The position numbers and the translations under genes were made by a program. Shown here one piece after another: positions 18,010 through 26,383 of a DNA stretch of 64,000 bases. The DNA comes from Hymenobacter mellowenesis. GTDB taxonomy: Bacteria; Bacteroidota; Bacteroidia; Cytophagales; Hymenobacteraceae. How positions within the stretch are numbered: the first letter of the stretch is position 1; every line of letters starts with the position of its first letter. The DNA is taken from assembly GCF_030581005.1 (NCBI RefSeq), contig NZ_JAUQSX010000006.1, forward strand, positions 62,001-126,000, in the 5' to 3' direction. The notes under the pieces are model-generated. The model ran no database searches, was not told the origin of the DNA, and worked only from the letters and a program-made list of their open reading frames with translations.

Positions 18010-18287
18010 GGGAGCGGCGGGTGGGCCAGTAGGGAAGCCTAATATCAGGCACGAAGCTACGGGCTGCCGCCGGAGTGGTTTGGCCATTCGGAATAATAAA
18101 CCAAGCGCCGCCGCCGCTGTGAAGCAGTTAGGGGCCTTTGTTTCCGTTTGTCGCGGCTATTTTGCAGGCACCGGCGAAGAAAAGCAAAACAGCGCTTTCC
18201 GAAGTTTTACCGTTTGGCGTTCCAAGCAGAGCGAACGTTGAGCGGACACATATCGAACGGCCAATCATTTTCAACTAATAAGCCAAG

Positions 18288-18713
18288 ATGGACAGCAAAA
18301 GCAGCTTAACCCGATTCCTCGAAGCGCAGGCCGGCAACTACCACGATGCCCTCTCGGAAATCAAGTCCGGCCGCAAGCGCACGCACTGGATGTGGTACGT
18401 TTTCCCCCAAATCCAGGGACTGGGCCTGAGCGAAACCGCCCGGTTTTATGCGATAACAGACCTGCGCGAAGCCGAGGCATACGCCAAACACCCCGTGCTG
18501 GGCCAGCGGCTGGTGGAAATCAGCGCGGCCCTGTTGGCGCTGCAATCGAACGACGCGCACGCCATTCTCGGCAGCCCCGACGATATGAAGCTGCAATCCT
18601 CGATGACGCTATTTGCGTCGTTGCCCGGCGCCCCGGCGGTGTTTCAGCAGGTGCTGGATAAATTTTACGGCGGTGAACAGGACGCGAAAACCTTGCGCAT
18701 CATGGCCGGCTGA
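18288..18713 (+). CDS. DUF1810 family protein
   Basis: A 141-residue protein with the clear DUF1810 pattern: LTRFLEAQAGNYHDALSEIK, GRKRTHWMWYVFPQIQGLG, then EAEAYAKHPVLGQRLVEI and DDMKLQSSMTLFA. The family is a cytoplasmic all-alpha protein, also called calpastatin-like in some annotations, with no confirmed function. The start ATG at 18288 precedes the conserved first helix. It stands alone, 278 bases from the divergent M1 peptidase gene; I see no distinct element in that gap. Confidence 0.88.
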   Translation: MDSKSSLTRFLEAQAGNYHDALSEIKSGRKRTHWMWYVFPQIQGLGLSETARFYAITDLREAEAYAKHPVLGQRLVEISAALLALQSNDAHAILGSPDDMKLQSSMTLFASLPGAPAVFQQVLDKFYGGEQDAKTLRIMAG

Positions 18714-18799
18714 GTGAAATTTGGTGGGGCTGCCGTAATGGCTGCCAGGCTACGGCGATAAATCGCACAGCCAGAATCTTTCTGATTCAGAACCACAGA

Positions 18800-19315
18800 A
18801 TGGAGCAAAGACCAAAAATCGAAGTACCGTTATTGCCAGCCGACAAAGCCGCGGAAATAGCCGCTTGGGGTGCCCTGGCTGTGCTCTGGGCCCTCACCAT
18901 CTGGTACCTCATCCGGTTGCCTGACACCATCCCGGTGCACTTCAACGGCGCCGGCGAGCCTGACCGCTACGGCGAAAAAGGCAGCTTGGGGGTGGTATCG
19001 CTGGTGGCCACGGCCCTGTTCGGGGCCATGACGGCAGTGACCAATGCCGTGAGCAAATACCCGCACATGCTGAATTACATGGTCACTATCACGCCCGCCA
19101 ACGCGCTCAGGCAGTACCGGGGCGCCATCCGGGTAGCTCGGAGCTTCAGAATCGGGCTGGTGCTCGTGTTTCTGCAATTGCTATACGAAACGGCGCGGGT
19201 AGCCACCGGGCAGGCCGCCGGCCTGGGAGCGTGGTCGATGCCTGTTGACTTCGGATTGCTGTTGCTGCCGCCGGCGCTCTGGTATTGGTGGACGGTGGCG
19301 CGGGCGCGGAGTTAA
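18800..19315 (+). CDS. DUF1648 domain membrane protein
   Basis: A 171-residue protein with the DUF1648 core: a first membrane helix (AAWGALAVLWALTIWYLI), then LPDTIPVHFNGAGEPDRYGEKG, the hallmark of the family, then three further hydrophobic segments (VVSLVATALFGAMTAVT, FRIGLVLVFLQLLYE, VDFGLLLLPPALWYWW). This is an integral inner-membrane protein of unknown function; relatives include SdpI immunity-type proteins of Firmicutes, but only the domain is shared. It lies 86 bases after the DUF1810 gene. Confidence 0.8.
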   Translation: MEQRPKIEVPLLPADKAAEIAAWGALAVLWALTIWYLIRLPDTIPVHFNGAGEPDRYGEKGSLGVVSLVATALFGAMTAVTNAVSKYPHMLNYMVTITPANALRQYRGAIRVARSFRIGLVLVFLQLLYETARVATGQAAGLGAWSMPVDFGLLLLPPALWYWWTVARARS

Positions 19316-19320
19316 ACCGG

Positions 19321-19424
19321 AACGTCATGCAGCGCGCAGCGAAACATCTCGCGTGCCGCCACTAAACCTGACGATTGAAATGCTACCACGGCCGTTATGC
19401 TTCGCTGCGCTCAGCATAACGGCC
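19321..19424. repeat. dispersed palindrome family 1, diverged copy A
   Basis: The left arm starts AACGTCATGCAGCGCGCAGC and the right arm ends at about 19424; the arms match imperfectly. The right half forms its own hairpin (GGCCGTTATGC at 19390-19400 with GCATAACGGCC at 19414-19424). The centre is nearly the same as in copy I at 45635. It lies between the convergent DUF1648 and DUF1361 genes and could end transcription from both. Confidence 0.75.
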
Positions 19425-19446
19425 CTTTAAAACCAAAGCTTCAATC

Positions 19447-20124
19447 CTATGCCTCCTCCTGCGCCCGGCCCATGAGCCGCACCGTGCCGTAGCCCAACAA
19501 CAAAAACAGCCCGAACACCAGCGTCACGCCCCAGGTGCCGGGGAAGGAAAAAGGGTGCAAAATGCGGTTCACGATGTCGTAGAACAGCGTGAGCGGGTTG
19601 GTCAGCACGTCCCAGGAATTGAAGCGCAGGTAGCGGCCCAGGTAGATGCCGAAGCTGCTGAGCAGCAGCGCCACCGTGGCAAACACCCACCCCGGCCAGA
19701 ACCCCAGCCGCGCCTGCACCAGCCGCTGCATGTCGGACAGCGACGCGTAAGCCAGCATCAGTCCGTTCCAGGCACAGCTCAGGATAAGGGCCAAATCGTA
19801 CCACAGCGGCACGCCGGGGCGGGTATCGAGGTGAAAGAGGTCGGTGAGAATGTAGGGCGCATTGGGGAAGAACAGCAGCCACGCCGCACCCACCGGCACC
19901 AGCATCCGCGTTTTGAGCGGCCCCTGGGCGATGCCGAGCAAAGTGCTTAGGGCGAAGGGAATAACGGCCAGGAACAGGTTCCAAATCAGGAACAGAAACG
20001 TAAAGTGGCCCGTCATCAGCACACGCCCCACTATCAGCAAAAAGCTAAGCGTGAGCGAGGTGCCGAGCACGAACATGAGCGTGAGGCGGGTGCGCGAGAA
20101 GGGGAGGGCGGAGGTGAGCAACAC
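19447..20124 (-). CDS. DUF1361 membrane protein
   Basis: A 225-residue polytopic protein with six or seven hydrophobic segments. FLFLIWNLFLAVIPFALS, WLLFFPNAPYILTDLFHLD and FGIYLGRYLRFNSWDVLTNP are the diagnostic blocks of the DUF1361 family. Function unknown. The frame opens with GTG (20122-20124), giving a short cytosolic N-terminus before the first helix; an ATG at 20074-20076 would cut into that helix. A near-match to the -7 element, TATCTTTC, lies 24 bases upstream and supports the GTG start. Confidence 0.78.
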   Translation of the reverse strand: MLLTSALPFSRTRLTLMFVLGTSLTLSFLLIVGRVLMTGHFTFLFLIWNLFLAVIPFALSTLLGIAQGPLKTRMLVPVGAAWLLFFPNAPYILTDLFHLDTRPGVPLWYDLALILSCAWNGLMLAYASLSDMQRLVQARLGFWPGWVFATVALLLSSFGIYLGRYLRFNSWDVLTNPLTLFYDIVNRILHPFSFPGTWGVTLVFGLFLLLGYGTVRLMGRAQEEA

Positions 20125-20147
20125 GGCAGGCAGTACTGGTGAGTGAG

Positions 20148-20155
20148 GAAAGATA
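20148..20155 (-). promoter_or_regulatory. possible -7 element of the DUF1361 gene
   Basis: On the minus strand TATCTTTC, seven of eight matches to TAnnTTTG, 24 bases before the GTG start. It lies in the 144-base gap shared with the divergent gene at 20269. Confidence 0.35.
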
Positions 20156-20222
20156 ACGCCCCGCGCCGCGGGTTGCGTATACGCCGCGACCTTGCGGCGG
20201 AATGGACGCCCGCTTTTATGGC

Positions 20223-20230
20223 TAATTTTG
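20223..20230 (+). promoter_or_regulatory. -7 element that decides the start at 20269
   Basis: TAATTTTG, an exact TAnnTTTG match. Transcription would begin near 20236, after the in-frame ATG at 20218 and before the ATG at 20269, so the shorter protein with an N-terminal signal peptide is the likely product. Confidence 0.5.
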
Positions 20231-20268
20231 CGTTGCTTTCTACGCAGGAAAGCGCTTTCCCTGCCTTG

Positions 20269-22005
20269 ATGTTATTTTCTTTTACGCGGCATAATTCGTT
20301 TCGGTGGCTGGTGGCCGGCTTGCTGCTGAGCGCGCCCTCCTTGGCTCAGACGCCGGGCAAGCCGCGCCCCGCCGCGCCCCCGGCTGCCGACCCCGCCGCC
20401 CGCTACCGCACCGCCAAAACCCAACTCGACCAGGGCAACAATGCCGCCGCCCTGGCCCAACTGGAGCCATTGGCCCAGCCCAGCGCCCGTTTCGCCCGCG
20501 CCGCCGATGCCGCTTACCTGGCCGCGGTAGCCGCCGCCCGCCTCAAGCAGTGGCCCGAAGCCGAACAGCTGCTCAACCTGCTGCGCACCGAGTACCCCAC
20601 CTATCCCAATATGCCCGATGCCCTGCTGCTGCAGGGGCAGGTTTCCTTCGAGCAGGAAGACTACGACACGGCCCTGAAAACCCTGGCCGCGCTGCCCGCC
20701 GGCAAGTTTGCCGCCGAGCGCGAGGGCATGAAGGCCACCTACCTGCCCCGCATAAAGGAGCGCAACACCTGGCTGCGCAACCTGCGCCGCTACCCCGACG
20801 ACGCCACCCTGGCCCGCGCCTACGCCGACCGCCTCGTGTTCGGCGGCGCCTACACCGACGCCGACCAGGGCCAGCTCAACGACCTCATCACTAAGTTCGG
20901 CCTCGACCGCAACCGCTACACGCCGCGCCCCCGCACCGTCGCCAAGAAAAGCAGCTACAACGTGGCGGTGCTACTGCCCTTCGAGCTGAATGACCCGAGT
21001 TGGCAGACGGTGCGCAAAAACCAGTTCGTGACCGACCTCTATGCCGGCCTGCGCCTGGCCCAGGACAGCCTGCAGCGCGCCGGCCGCCCGCTCCAGCTCT
21101 TCGCCTACGACACCGGCGCCGACACCCTGGCCCTCAAGCAGGTGCTGGCCCTGCCCGAACTGGCCGGCATGGATTTGCTCATCGGGCCGGTATACAAGTC
21201 GGGCGCCAAGCTGTTGGGCCGCTACGCCCGCGAGCACCAGATTGTGTGCGTGAATCCGCTGTCGCAGGATGCTGATTTGGTGGTGGATAATCCTTGGCAC
21301 TACCTGTTTTCGCCCAGTACGGCCACGCAGGGCCGGGTGGCCGCGCAGTTTGCCCTCACCTCCTTCGGCGGCGGAAAGCCTGGCGTGCTGCTACACGAAG
21401 ACAGTAAGGACGACGCCGCTTTTGCTAACACATACAAGGTCGAATACGAAAGCCAGGGCGGCAAAATCGGCCTGCTCCGGCGTTTCAACCCCGACGTGGA
21501 CGAAAGCCTGAGCGCCGCCTTCGCCGCCCTCGACCTGCCCAACGCCAGCCACCTGATGGTGTTTTCTGACAACCGCCGCCTCGGGCCCTACACCTTCACG
21601 CAGTGGCAGCAGCAGCCCGCCGCCACGCGCGTGCCCCTGCTGGCCCCCGGCTCCTGGCTCGAAAACCCGCGCCTCGACGTGTCGCAGCTCGGTATGGCGG
21701 GCGTTTACTTCATTCAGCCCAAGTACTACGACGAGCAGGGGCCGGGCTTCCGCCGGTTTCGGCAGCTGTATTTGCAAAGGCAGCACCTGCCGCCGTCGCT
21801 GTTCGCCAGCCAGGGCTTTGAGCTGCTGATGTATTTCGGCACGGCGCTGTTCCAGTACGGCCCGGCCTTTCAGGCCAACTTGTCCAGCGCCGGGGCCACA
21901 CCGGGCGTCATTTTCGACGGCATGAACTACAGCGGCGGCGCCCACGACAACCAGGTGGTGCCTATTGTCAAGCTCAGCAACCTGGAGCTGCAGGTGCTGC
22001 GGTAG
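20269..22005 (+). CDS. LpoA-like exported protein (TPR plus periplasmic-binding domain)
   Basis: A 578-residue protein with a signal peptide (start MLFSFTRHNSFRWLVAGL, cleavage after LAQ). Residues about 30-200 are helical repeats (YRTAKTQLDQGNNAAALAQL, AEQLLNLLRTEYPTYPNMPD, LLLQGQVSFEQEDYDTALKT) that look like TPR units. From about 225 (KKSSYNVAVLLPFELND) to the end lies a type I periplasmic-binding fold with VTDLYAGLRLAQDSLQ, LIGPVYKSGAK, VCVNPLSQDADL and YFIQPKYYDEQ. This order is that of LpoA-type penicillin-binding-protein activators; many Bacteroidota members are called amino-acid ABC substrate-binding proteins, but no ABC partner is nearby. The role in cell-wall synthesis is inferred from architecture. 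Confidence 0.75.
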   Translation: MLFSFTRHNSFRWLVAGLLLSAPSLAQTPGKPRPAAPPAADPAARYRTAKTQLDQGNNAAALAQLEPLAQPSARFARAADAAYLAAVAAARLKQWPEAEQLLNLLRTEYPTYPNMPDALLLQGQVSFEQEDYDTALKTLAALPAGKFAAEREGMKATYLPRIKERNTWLRNLRRYPDDATLARAYADRLVFGGAYTDADQGQLNDLITKFGLDRNRYTPRPRTVAKKSSYNVAVLLPFELNDPSWQTVRKNQFVTDLYAGLRLAQDSLQRAGRPLQLFAYDTGADTLALKQVLALPELAGMDLLIGPVYKSGAKLLGRYAREHQIVCVNPLSQDADLVVDNPWHYLFSPSTATQGRVAAQFALTSFGGGKPGVLLHEDSKDDAAFANTYKVEYESQGGKIGLLRRFNPDVDESLSAAFAALDLPNASHLMVFSDNRRLGPYTFTQWQQQPAATRVPLLAPGSWLENPRLDVSQLGMAGVYFIQPKYYDEQGPGFRRFRQLYLQRQHLPPSLFASQGFELLMYFGTALFQYGPAFQANLSSAGATPGVIFDGMNYSGGAHDNQVVPIVKLSNLELQVLR

Positions 22006-22037
22006 GTTCTTTTTTTGACTTTCTAACAATCAAACAG

Positions 22038-22131
22038 AACGTCATGCTGAGCGCAGCCGAAGCAGCTCTACCGCAGTTGTAATTAATTACTCTCGTGGTA
22101 GAGCTGCTTCGGCTGCGCTCAGCATGACGTT
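22038..22131. repeat. dispersed palindrome family 1, copy B
   Basis: Arms at 22038-22072 and 22097-22131 are exact reverse complements over 35 bases, starting AACGTCATGCTGAGCGCAGC. The 24-base loop has the AT-rich core TAATTAATTACT. It lies between the LpoA-like gene and hemL, which point the same way. Confidence 0.95.
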
Positions 22132-22160
22132 TATTTCTCTTCAATTCTGATAACCACCAC

Positions 22161-23462
22161 ATGCTTAACCTCACCACTTCCGCCGCCCTCTTCGAACGCG
22201 CCAAAACGCTCATTCCCGGCGGCGTCAACTCCCCGGTGCGGGCCTTTCGTTCGGTAGGCGGCTCACCGGTGTTCATGCAAAGCGCCAACGGTGCCTGGCT
22301 CACCGACGTGGACGGCAACCGTTACGTGGACTTCATCAACTCTTGGGGACCGATGATTCTCGGCCACGCGCCGCAAGTGGTACTCGATGCTGTAAAAGAG
22401 GCCCTGCCGCACTCGCTCAGCTTCGGCGCGCCCACCAGCCGCGAAGTCGACATGGCCGAGTTGATTCGTCAGATGGTGCCCAGTATTGAAAAGGTGCGCC
22501 TCGTGAATTCCGGCACCGAGGCCTGCATGTCGGCCATCCGGGCGGCGCGGGGCTACACCGGCCGGGCCAAAATCATCAAGTTTGAAGGCTGCTACCACGG
22601 CCACGGTGATGCCTTCCTGATTGCGGCCGGCAGCGGGGCGCTCACCGCCGGCGAGCCCGACTCGGCCGGCGTGACCCAAGGCGTCGCCCAGGACACCCTC
22701 ACCGCGCCCTACAACGACCTGCCCGCCGTCGAAGCCCTCATCGCCGCCAACCCCGGCCAGATTGCGGCCCTCATTCTGGAGCCCGTGGTGGGCAACATGG
22801 GCCTCGTGGCCCCGGCCGAAAACTTCCTGCAGGCCCTGCGCGACCTGTGCACCGAGCACGGTATCGTCCTCATTTTCGATGAGGTGATGACCGGCTTCCG
22901 CCTCGCGCAAGGCGGCGCGCAGGAGCTATACGGCATCAAAGCCGACATGACGACGCTGGGCAAAATCATTGGCGGTGGCCTGCCCGTGGGCGCCTACGGC
23001 GGCCGCGAAGACATCATGAACTGCGTGGCGCCCGCCGGCAAGGTGTACCAAGCCGGCACGCTCTCCGGCAACCCCATGGCCACCGCCGCGGGCATGGCGC
23101 AGCTCCGCTACCTGCACGAGCACCCCGAACTCTACACGGCCCTCGAAGCCAGCAGCGCCCGCCTCGCCGACGGCACCCGTCAGATTGCCGCCGAGCTGGG
23201 CCTGAACTACACCGTGAACCGCGTGGGCTCGATGTTTAGCCTGTTCTTCACCAGCGAGCCCGTCACCAACCTCGACGACGCCAAAAAATGCGATACCGCC
23301 GCGTTTGGCCGCTATTTCCACGCCATGCTGGAGCGCGGTGTCTATCTGGCGCCCTCGCAATTTGAAGCTCTGTTCGTGTCCACGGCCATCACTGATGAGC
23401 TGGTGGAAATGTACCTGAAAGCCTGCCGCGAGTCGCTCATTGAGGCCCATCGCGCCCAGTAG
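22161..23462 (+). CDS. hemL: glutamate-1-semialdehyde 2,1-aminomutase
   Basis: A 433-residue PLP enzyme of the C5 haem pathway that turns glutamate 1-semialdehyde into 5-aminolevulinate in the cytoplasm. Landmarks are LIPGGVNSPVRAFRSVGGSP at the start, RLVNSGTEACMSAIRAARG, EGCYHGHGDAFL, ILIFDEVMTGFRLA, and the Schiff-base lysine Lys268 in GKIIGGGLPVGAYGG. Length and start (ATG 22161) match the family. It is flanked on both sides by family 1 palindromes, which may isolate its transcript. The other haem genes are not in the window. Confidence 0.97.
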   Translation: MLNLTTSAALFERAKTLIPGGVNSPVRAFRSVGGSPVFMQSANGAWLTDVDGNRYVDFINSWGPMILGHAPQVVLDAVKEALPHSLSFGAPTSREVDMAELIRQMVPSIEKVRLVNSGTEACMSAIRAARGYTGRAKIIKFEGCYHGHGDAFLIAAGSGALTAGEPDSAGVTQGVAQDTLTAPYNDLPAVEALIAANPGQIAALILEPVVGNMGLVAPAENFLQALRDLCTEHGIVLIFDEVMTGFRLAQGGAQELYGIKADMTTLGKIIGGGLPVGAYGGREDIMNCVAPAGKVYQAGTLSGNPMATAAGMAQLRYLHEHPELYTALEASSARLADGTRQIAAELGLNYTVNRVGSMFSLFFTSEPVTNLDDAKKCDTAAFGRYFHAMLERGVYLAPSQFEALFVSTAITDELVEMYLKACRESLIEAHRAQ

Positions 23463-23475
23463 CGTCCGATAGAAC

Positions 23476-23563
23476 GTCATGCAGAGCGCAGCGAAGCATC
23501 TTTACCGCAGTAGTAATTGATTTTACTTCCGCGGTAAAGATGCTTCGCTGCGCTCTGCATGAC
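23476..23563. repeat. dispersed palindrome family 1, copy C
   Basis: Exact 33-base arms at 23476-23508 and 23531-23563, starting GTCATGCAGAGCGCAGCGAA. The 22-base loop contains AGTAATTGATTTTACT, related to the loop of copies B, E, F and G. It lies 13 bases after the hemL stop. Confidence 0.95.
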
Positions 23564-23569
23564 CGTTTC

Positions 23570-23601
23570 TTCGCGAAACTCAATTTTTCAAACTTCGCGA
23601 A
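23570..23601 (+). promoter_or_regulatory. two direct copies of the palindrome TTCGCGAA
   Basis: TTCGCGAA occurs at 23570-23577 and 23594-23601, both within CTTCGCGAAAC, 24 bases apart (just over two helix turns). The second copy lies 11 bases before the -7 element of the gene at 23625. Symmetry and spacing fit a repressor or activator binding site, but no regulator is known. Confidence 0.4.
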
Positions 23602-23612
23602 ACCTTGCGCTA

Positions 23613-23620
23613 TACCTTTG
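23613..23620 (+). promoter_or_regulatory. -7 element five bases from the ATG at 23625
   Basis: TACCTTTG matches TAnnTTTG exactly and is followed by CCCC and the ATG. The spacing is the same as at guaA and predicts a leaderless or nearly leaderless mRNA. Confidence 0.55.
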
Positions 23621-23624
23621 CCCC

Positions 23625-24521
23625 ATGTTGAAACAGCTTTTTCTAGCGCTGCTGCTATTACTTGGGCCTCTTGCTCACGCCGAAACGCCCGCCCAGGCCA
23701 ACAAGCGCCTCTTCGATAAAACCATCGACGAGCTGAACTTCCGCACCATGGAAACGGTCTACGACAAGTCGTTCACCCGCGGTAAGTTTCCGCTCACGCT
23801 GCGCACCGCCGCCGCCCGGCGCCAATTTGATGGCTTCGGCACCAACGCGGCGCTCAAGCAGCTGTTTATGAACTACAACGGCATTGCCGAGCGGTATAAA
23901 AACCGTTTCGGCAACGGGCCCATGACGTTGGCCGAGTTCGACAAGCAGCTTAAATCGGTGCTGCTGGATAAGAACTTTGAGTTCTTCATCCACAACCTGC
24001 CGCGCGACGAGCGGGTGGCCCTCATTCGGGCCGAGCAGCGCCTCATTCAGCAGGCCAGTGCCCAGTTCAACGACTCCGGCCAGTCCGCCGGCCCGGCGGC
24101 TGAAGCCGCCGAAACCGAAGCCCAGCCCGAAGCTCCCATGTCAGCCCCGCTGACCACCACCAATTCCGGCAGCCCAGAAGCCGAAAGCCCTGCCGCCTCC
24201 GAAGAAGCCCCGCTCACTAGTGCGCCCGTGGCAGTCGAGGCGCCCGGCCCGGCCCCCCGCCACGATTGGCTCGATTACTTTACGCTGCTCTTCAGCCTGG
24301 GTAGCCTGCTGACGCTATTGTATCTCACCACCAGCGTGTTGCCGGCCATGAGCCGCCGCATCAACAACCTGTCTGCCGACCCCGAGCCCGAATCGGAGCC
24401 GCGCAGCCTCGTGAGCAGGCTGCGGCCCACCCGCTCGCCCGGCCTGCGCGAAGACCGTTACGACGAGGACGAAGACGACGACTTCGAGCCCGCCGGCCCG
24501 TCGCGCCACGACGACGACTAG
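23625..24521 (+). CDS. membrane protein with acidic C-terminus, unknown function
   Basis: A 298-residue protein. A signal peptide (MLKQLFLALLLLLGPLAHA) is followed by an alpha-helical domain (ANKRLFDKTIDELNFRTMET, MNYNGIAERYKNRF, LAEFDKQLKSVLLDKNFEFF) up to about 150, a low-complexity linker of Ala, Glu, Pro and Ser (about 155-215), one membrane helix (YFTLLFSLGSLLTLLYLTTS) and a tail dominated by Asp and Glu (YDEDEDDDFEP). I do not recognise a family. The layout suggests an inner-membrane protein with a helical domain outside and a disordered acidic tail in the cytoplasm. Confidence 0.75.
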   Translation: MLKQLFLALLLLLGPLAHAETPAQANKRLFDKTIDELNFRTMETVYDKSFTRGKFPLTLRTAAARRQFDGFGTNAALKQLFMNYNGIAERYKNRFGNGPMTLAEFDKQLKSVLLDKNFEFFIHNLPRDERVALIRAEQRLIQQASAQFNDSGQSAGPAAEAAETEAQPEAPMSAPLTTTNSGSPEAESPAASEEAPLTSAPVAVEAPGPAPRHDWLDYFTLLFSLGSLLTLLYLTTSVLPAMSRRINNLSADPEPESEPRSLVSRLRPTRSPGLREDRYDEDEDDDFEPAGPSRHDDD

Positions 24522-24540
24522 ATTGAACAAGCTCAAGAAA

Positions 24541-24643
24541 AACGTCATGCAGAGCGCAGCGAAGCATCTTTACCGCAGTTGCTAACCCAATCGAAGGTTT
24601 ACTGGTAGCGGGCAAGATGCTTCGCTGCGCTCTGCATGACGTT
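24541..24643. repeat. dispersed palindrome family 1, copy D
   Basis: Exact 30-base arms at 24541-24570 and 24614-24643 (AACGTCATGCAGAGCGCAGC at the left), with a 43-base centre unlike the AT-rich loop of other copies. It lies between the gene at 23625 and dcd. Confidence 0.95.
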
Positions 24644-24683
24644 TTAATAAATAAGACGTTCTAAAAAAAGCCCCCACCATTAC

Positions 24684-25223
24684 ATGATTCTGACCGACCA
24701 GCAAATCCTCGCGGAAATTGAAAAAGGCACCATCGTCATCGAGCCTTACGACCGCGCCTGCCTGGGTACCAATTCCTACGACGTGCACCTGGGCAAGTAC
24801 TTGGCCACCTACCGCGACGCGGTGCTGGACGCGCGCAAACACAACGAAATCGAAACCTTTGAAATCCCGGAGGAGGAAGGTTTCGTGCTGGAGCCCGGCA
24901 AGCTCTACCTGGGCGTGACGCAGGAGTATACCGAAACCCACGCCACCGTGCCTTTCCTCGAAGGCAAGAGCAGCGTGGGCCGCTTGGGTATCGATATTCA
25001 CGCCACTGCCGGCAAGGGCGACGTGGGCTTCTGCAACCATTGGACACTGGAAATCAGCGTGTCGATGCCGGTGCGGGTGTACCGCAATATGCCTATCGGC
25101 CAGCTAATTTATTTTGTAGTGCAGGGCGACGTGGCCACCTTCTACAACCGCAAGCAAAACGCCAAATACAATGACCGGACCGACAAACCGGTAGAGTCGA
25201 TGATGTGGAAAAACCAATGGTAG
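24684..25223 (+). CDS. dcd: dCTP deaminase
   Basis: A 179-residue trimeric enzyme that converts dCTP to dUTP for thymidylate synthesis. The start MILTDQQILAEIEKG and IEPYDRACLGTNSYDVHLG fit the family, as do FLEGKSSVGRLGIDIHATAGKGDVGF (with the catalytic Glu and the substrate-binding SSVGR) and MPIGQLIYF near the end. The segment ending in AKYNDRTDKPVES is the C-terminal lid that folds over the nucleotide. Some relatives also cut dUTP to dUMP; the sequence alone does not decide. A family 1 palindrome lies just upstream. Confidence 0.95.
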   Translation: MILTDQQILAEIEKGTIVIEPYDRACLGTNSYDVHLGKYLATYRDAVLDARKHNEIETFEIPEEEGFVLEPGKLYLGVTQEYTETHATVPFLEGKSSVGRLGIDIHATAGKGDVGFCNHWTLEISVSMPVRVYRNMPIGQLIYFVVQGDVATFYNRKQNAKYNDRTDKPVESMMWKNQW

Positions 25224-25356
25224 CATATTTGGCTGGGGCTATGTATGCGGGCTGATTCCGAACCGGAACCGCGTTTGGTGCGTTTAAACCTATAACTGAG
25301 CCTCCTTTCCTCTGGCCCGGTCCTTGCGTACGAGTATTACCAAAGCCCCTACGACG

Positions 25357-25905
25357 ATGACTACGAAAATCACTTTTGCTTCTCTGATTTTGGCTCTGTT
25401 GGCTGGCTCGGCCAGTGCTCAGCAGGCGCCCCGCACCTCCACCGTGGCCCCGCAGGACAAAACCCAGTCCAGCCCGCGCCTCAATCCCGTGGCCGAGCGC
25501 GCCGACCGCCTCAGCAACCACATGGTGCGCGACCTGCACCTGAACAACTACCAGGCCACCAAGCTGCGCGCCATCAACGCCGATAAAGTGGCCAAGATGG
25601 CTGCTATTGAGCGCAAAAACGCGGGTAATCAGAAGCTTATTGACGAAGAGTGCAACGGCGTGTGCAAGGAGCGCGACAAGGAGCTCATGGCTGTGCTCAG
25701 CAACGACCAGTATAGCAGCTACTTCGGCTCCCGCGCTACTTACTATCGGTACGACAAGGATTACGCCTCGCAGTCGGCCAGCATCCTGCTGACCAACTCG
25801 GTGCAGAACCCCAGCCCCGCTCGCGCCAACGACGCCACTATTTCACCAACGCCCGAACGCCCGACTAACCGCCCGGCCGGCAACCTGGGCCGCAACGCCC
25901 GCTAG
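25357..25905 (+). CDS. exported Spy/CpxP-like helical protein
   Basis: A 182-residue protein with a signal peptide (MTTKITFASLILALLAGSASA-Q). The mature part is a helical hairpin: RLSNHMVRDLHLNNYQATKL, then NADKVAKMAAIERKNAGNQK, and later KERDKELMAVLSNDQYSSYF. The pattern of a Leu-rich helix followed by a Lys-rich one and the LSNDQY segment resembles Spy/CpxP-like and DUF4890-type proteins of Bacteroidota that sense or buffer misfolded protein in the periplasm. The C-terminal 45 residues are low-complexity Ser/Pro/Asn. Start is the ATG at 25357; an upstream TTG adds 11 residues that break the signal. A good terminator follows. Confidence 0.7.
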   Translation: MTTKITFASLILALLAGSASAQQAPRTSTVAPQDKTQSSPRLNPVAERADRLSNHMVRDLHLNNYQATKLRAINADKVAKMAAIERKNAGNQKLIDEECNGVCKERDKELMAVLSNDQYSSYFGSRATYYRYDKDYASQSASILLTNSVQNPSPARANDATISPTPERPTNRPAGNLGRNAR

Positions 25906-25943
25906 TTCTGTAGCGCACACCTCAGCCTGCGCAATGTAAATGC

Positions 25944-25980
25944 AAAAAAGCCCTGCTGGTATTGCCAGCGGGGCTTTTTA
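25944..25980 (+). terminator. intrinsic terminator
   Basis: A stem of about 15 bp (AAAAAGCCCTGCTGG with CCAGCGGGGCTTTTT), a loop of five bases and a T run, 39 bases after the stop of the Spy-like gene. It could also serve the convergent gldC transcript. Confidence 0.85.
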
Positions 25981-26028
25981 CTTTCCGGCGCGTTTGTAAT
26001 CGCACAAGCAGAAGCCTGTGCTACAGGA

Positions 26029-26364
26029 TTATTGGCCCTGTTCCTGCTTGTCCAGATACTCCGACAGTTCCTTGCAGAGCGCACGCATCTTGTTAGCCAT
26101 TTCCTTGTCGTCGGTGGCCGTCACAATGTTTTCAGCCATTGAGCCGATGTTATCCACCACGAAGCGCTTCATCTCGTCCACGGGCATGTCCTTGGTCCAA
26201 AGGTCAATTTTCATGGTGCCCACCTGTTCCCGGTCCCACAGCGCGATGTTGATGGCCTTGGCGAAGTGAATATCCGGCCCCGCATCGGTGGCCGACCAGC
26301 TGATGGCCTCGGGTACTTTGTTGTCGTCGAGAGCAATGCTGAAGCGGATTTCTGATTTTTTCAT
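26029..26364 (-). CDS. gldC: gliding motility protein GldC
   Basis: A 111-residue protein. The opening MKKSEIRFSIALDDNKVPEA and later WSATDAGPDIHFAKAINIAL, LWTKDMPVDEMKRF and ALCKELSEYL are the features of GldC, a small cytoplasmic protein that supports gliding and T9SS function with GldB in Flavobacterium; its precise job is unclear. No gldB lies in the window. The ATG at 26362-26364 gives the conserved start; an upstream in-frame extension of ten residues is out of keeping. It lies after dnaN with a family 1 palindrome between. Confidence 0.93.
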   Translation of the reverse strand: MKKSEIRFSIALDDNKVPEAISWSATDAGPDIHFAKAINIALWDREQVGTMKIDLWTKDMPVDEMKRFVVDNIGSMAENIVTATDDKEMANKMRALCKELSEYLDKQEQGQ

Positions 26365-26383
26365 GGGTTGTGAAGAAGAAAAG

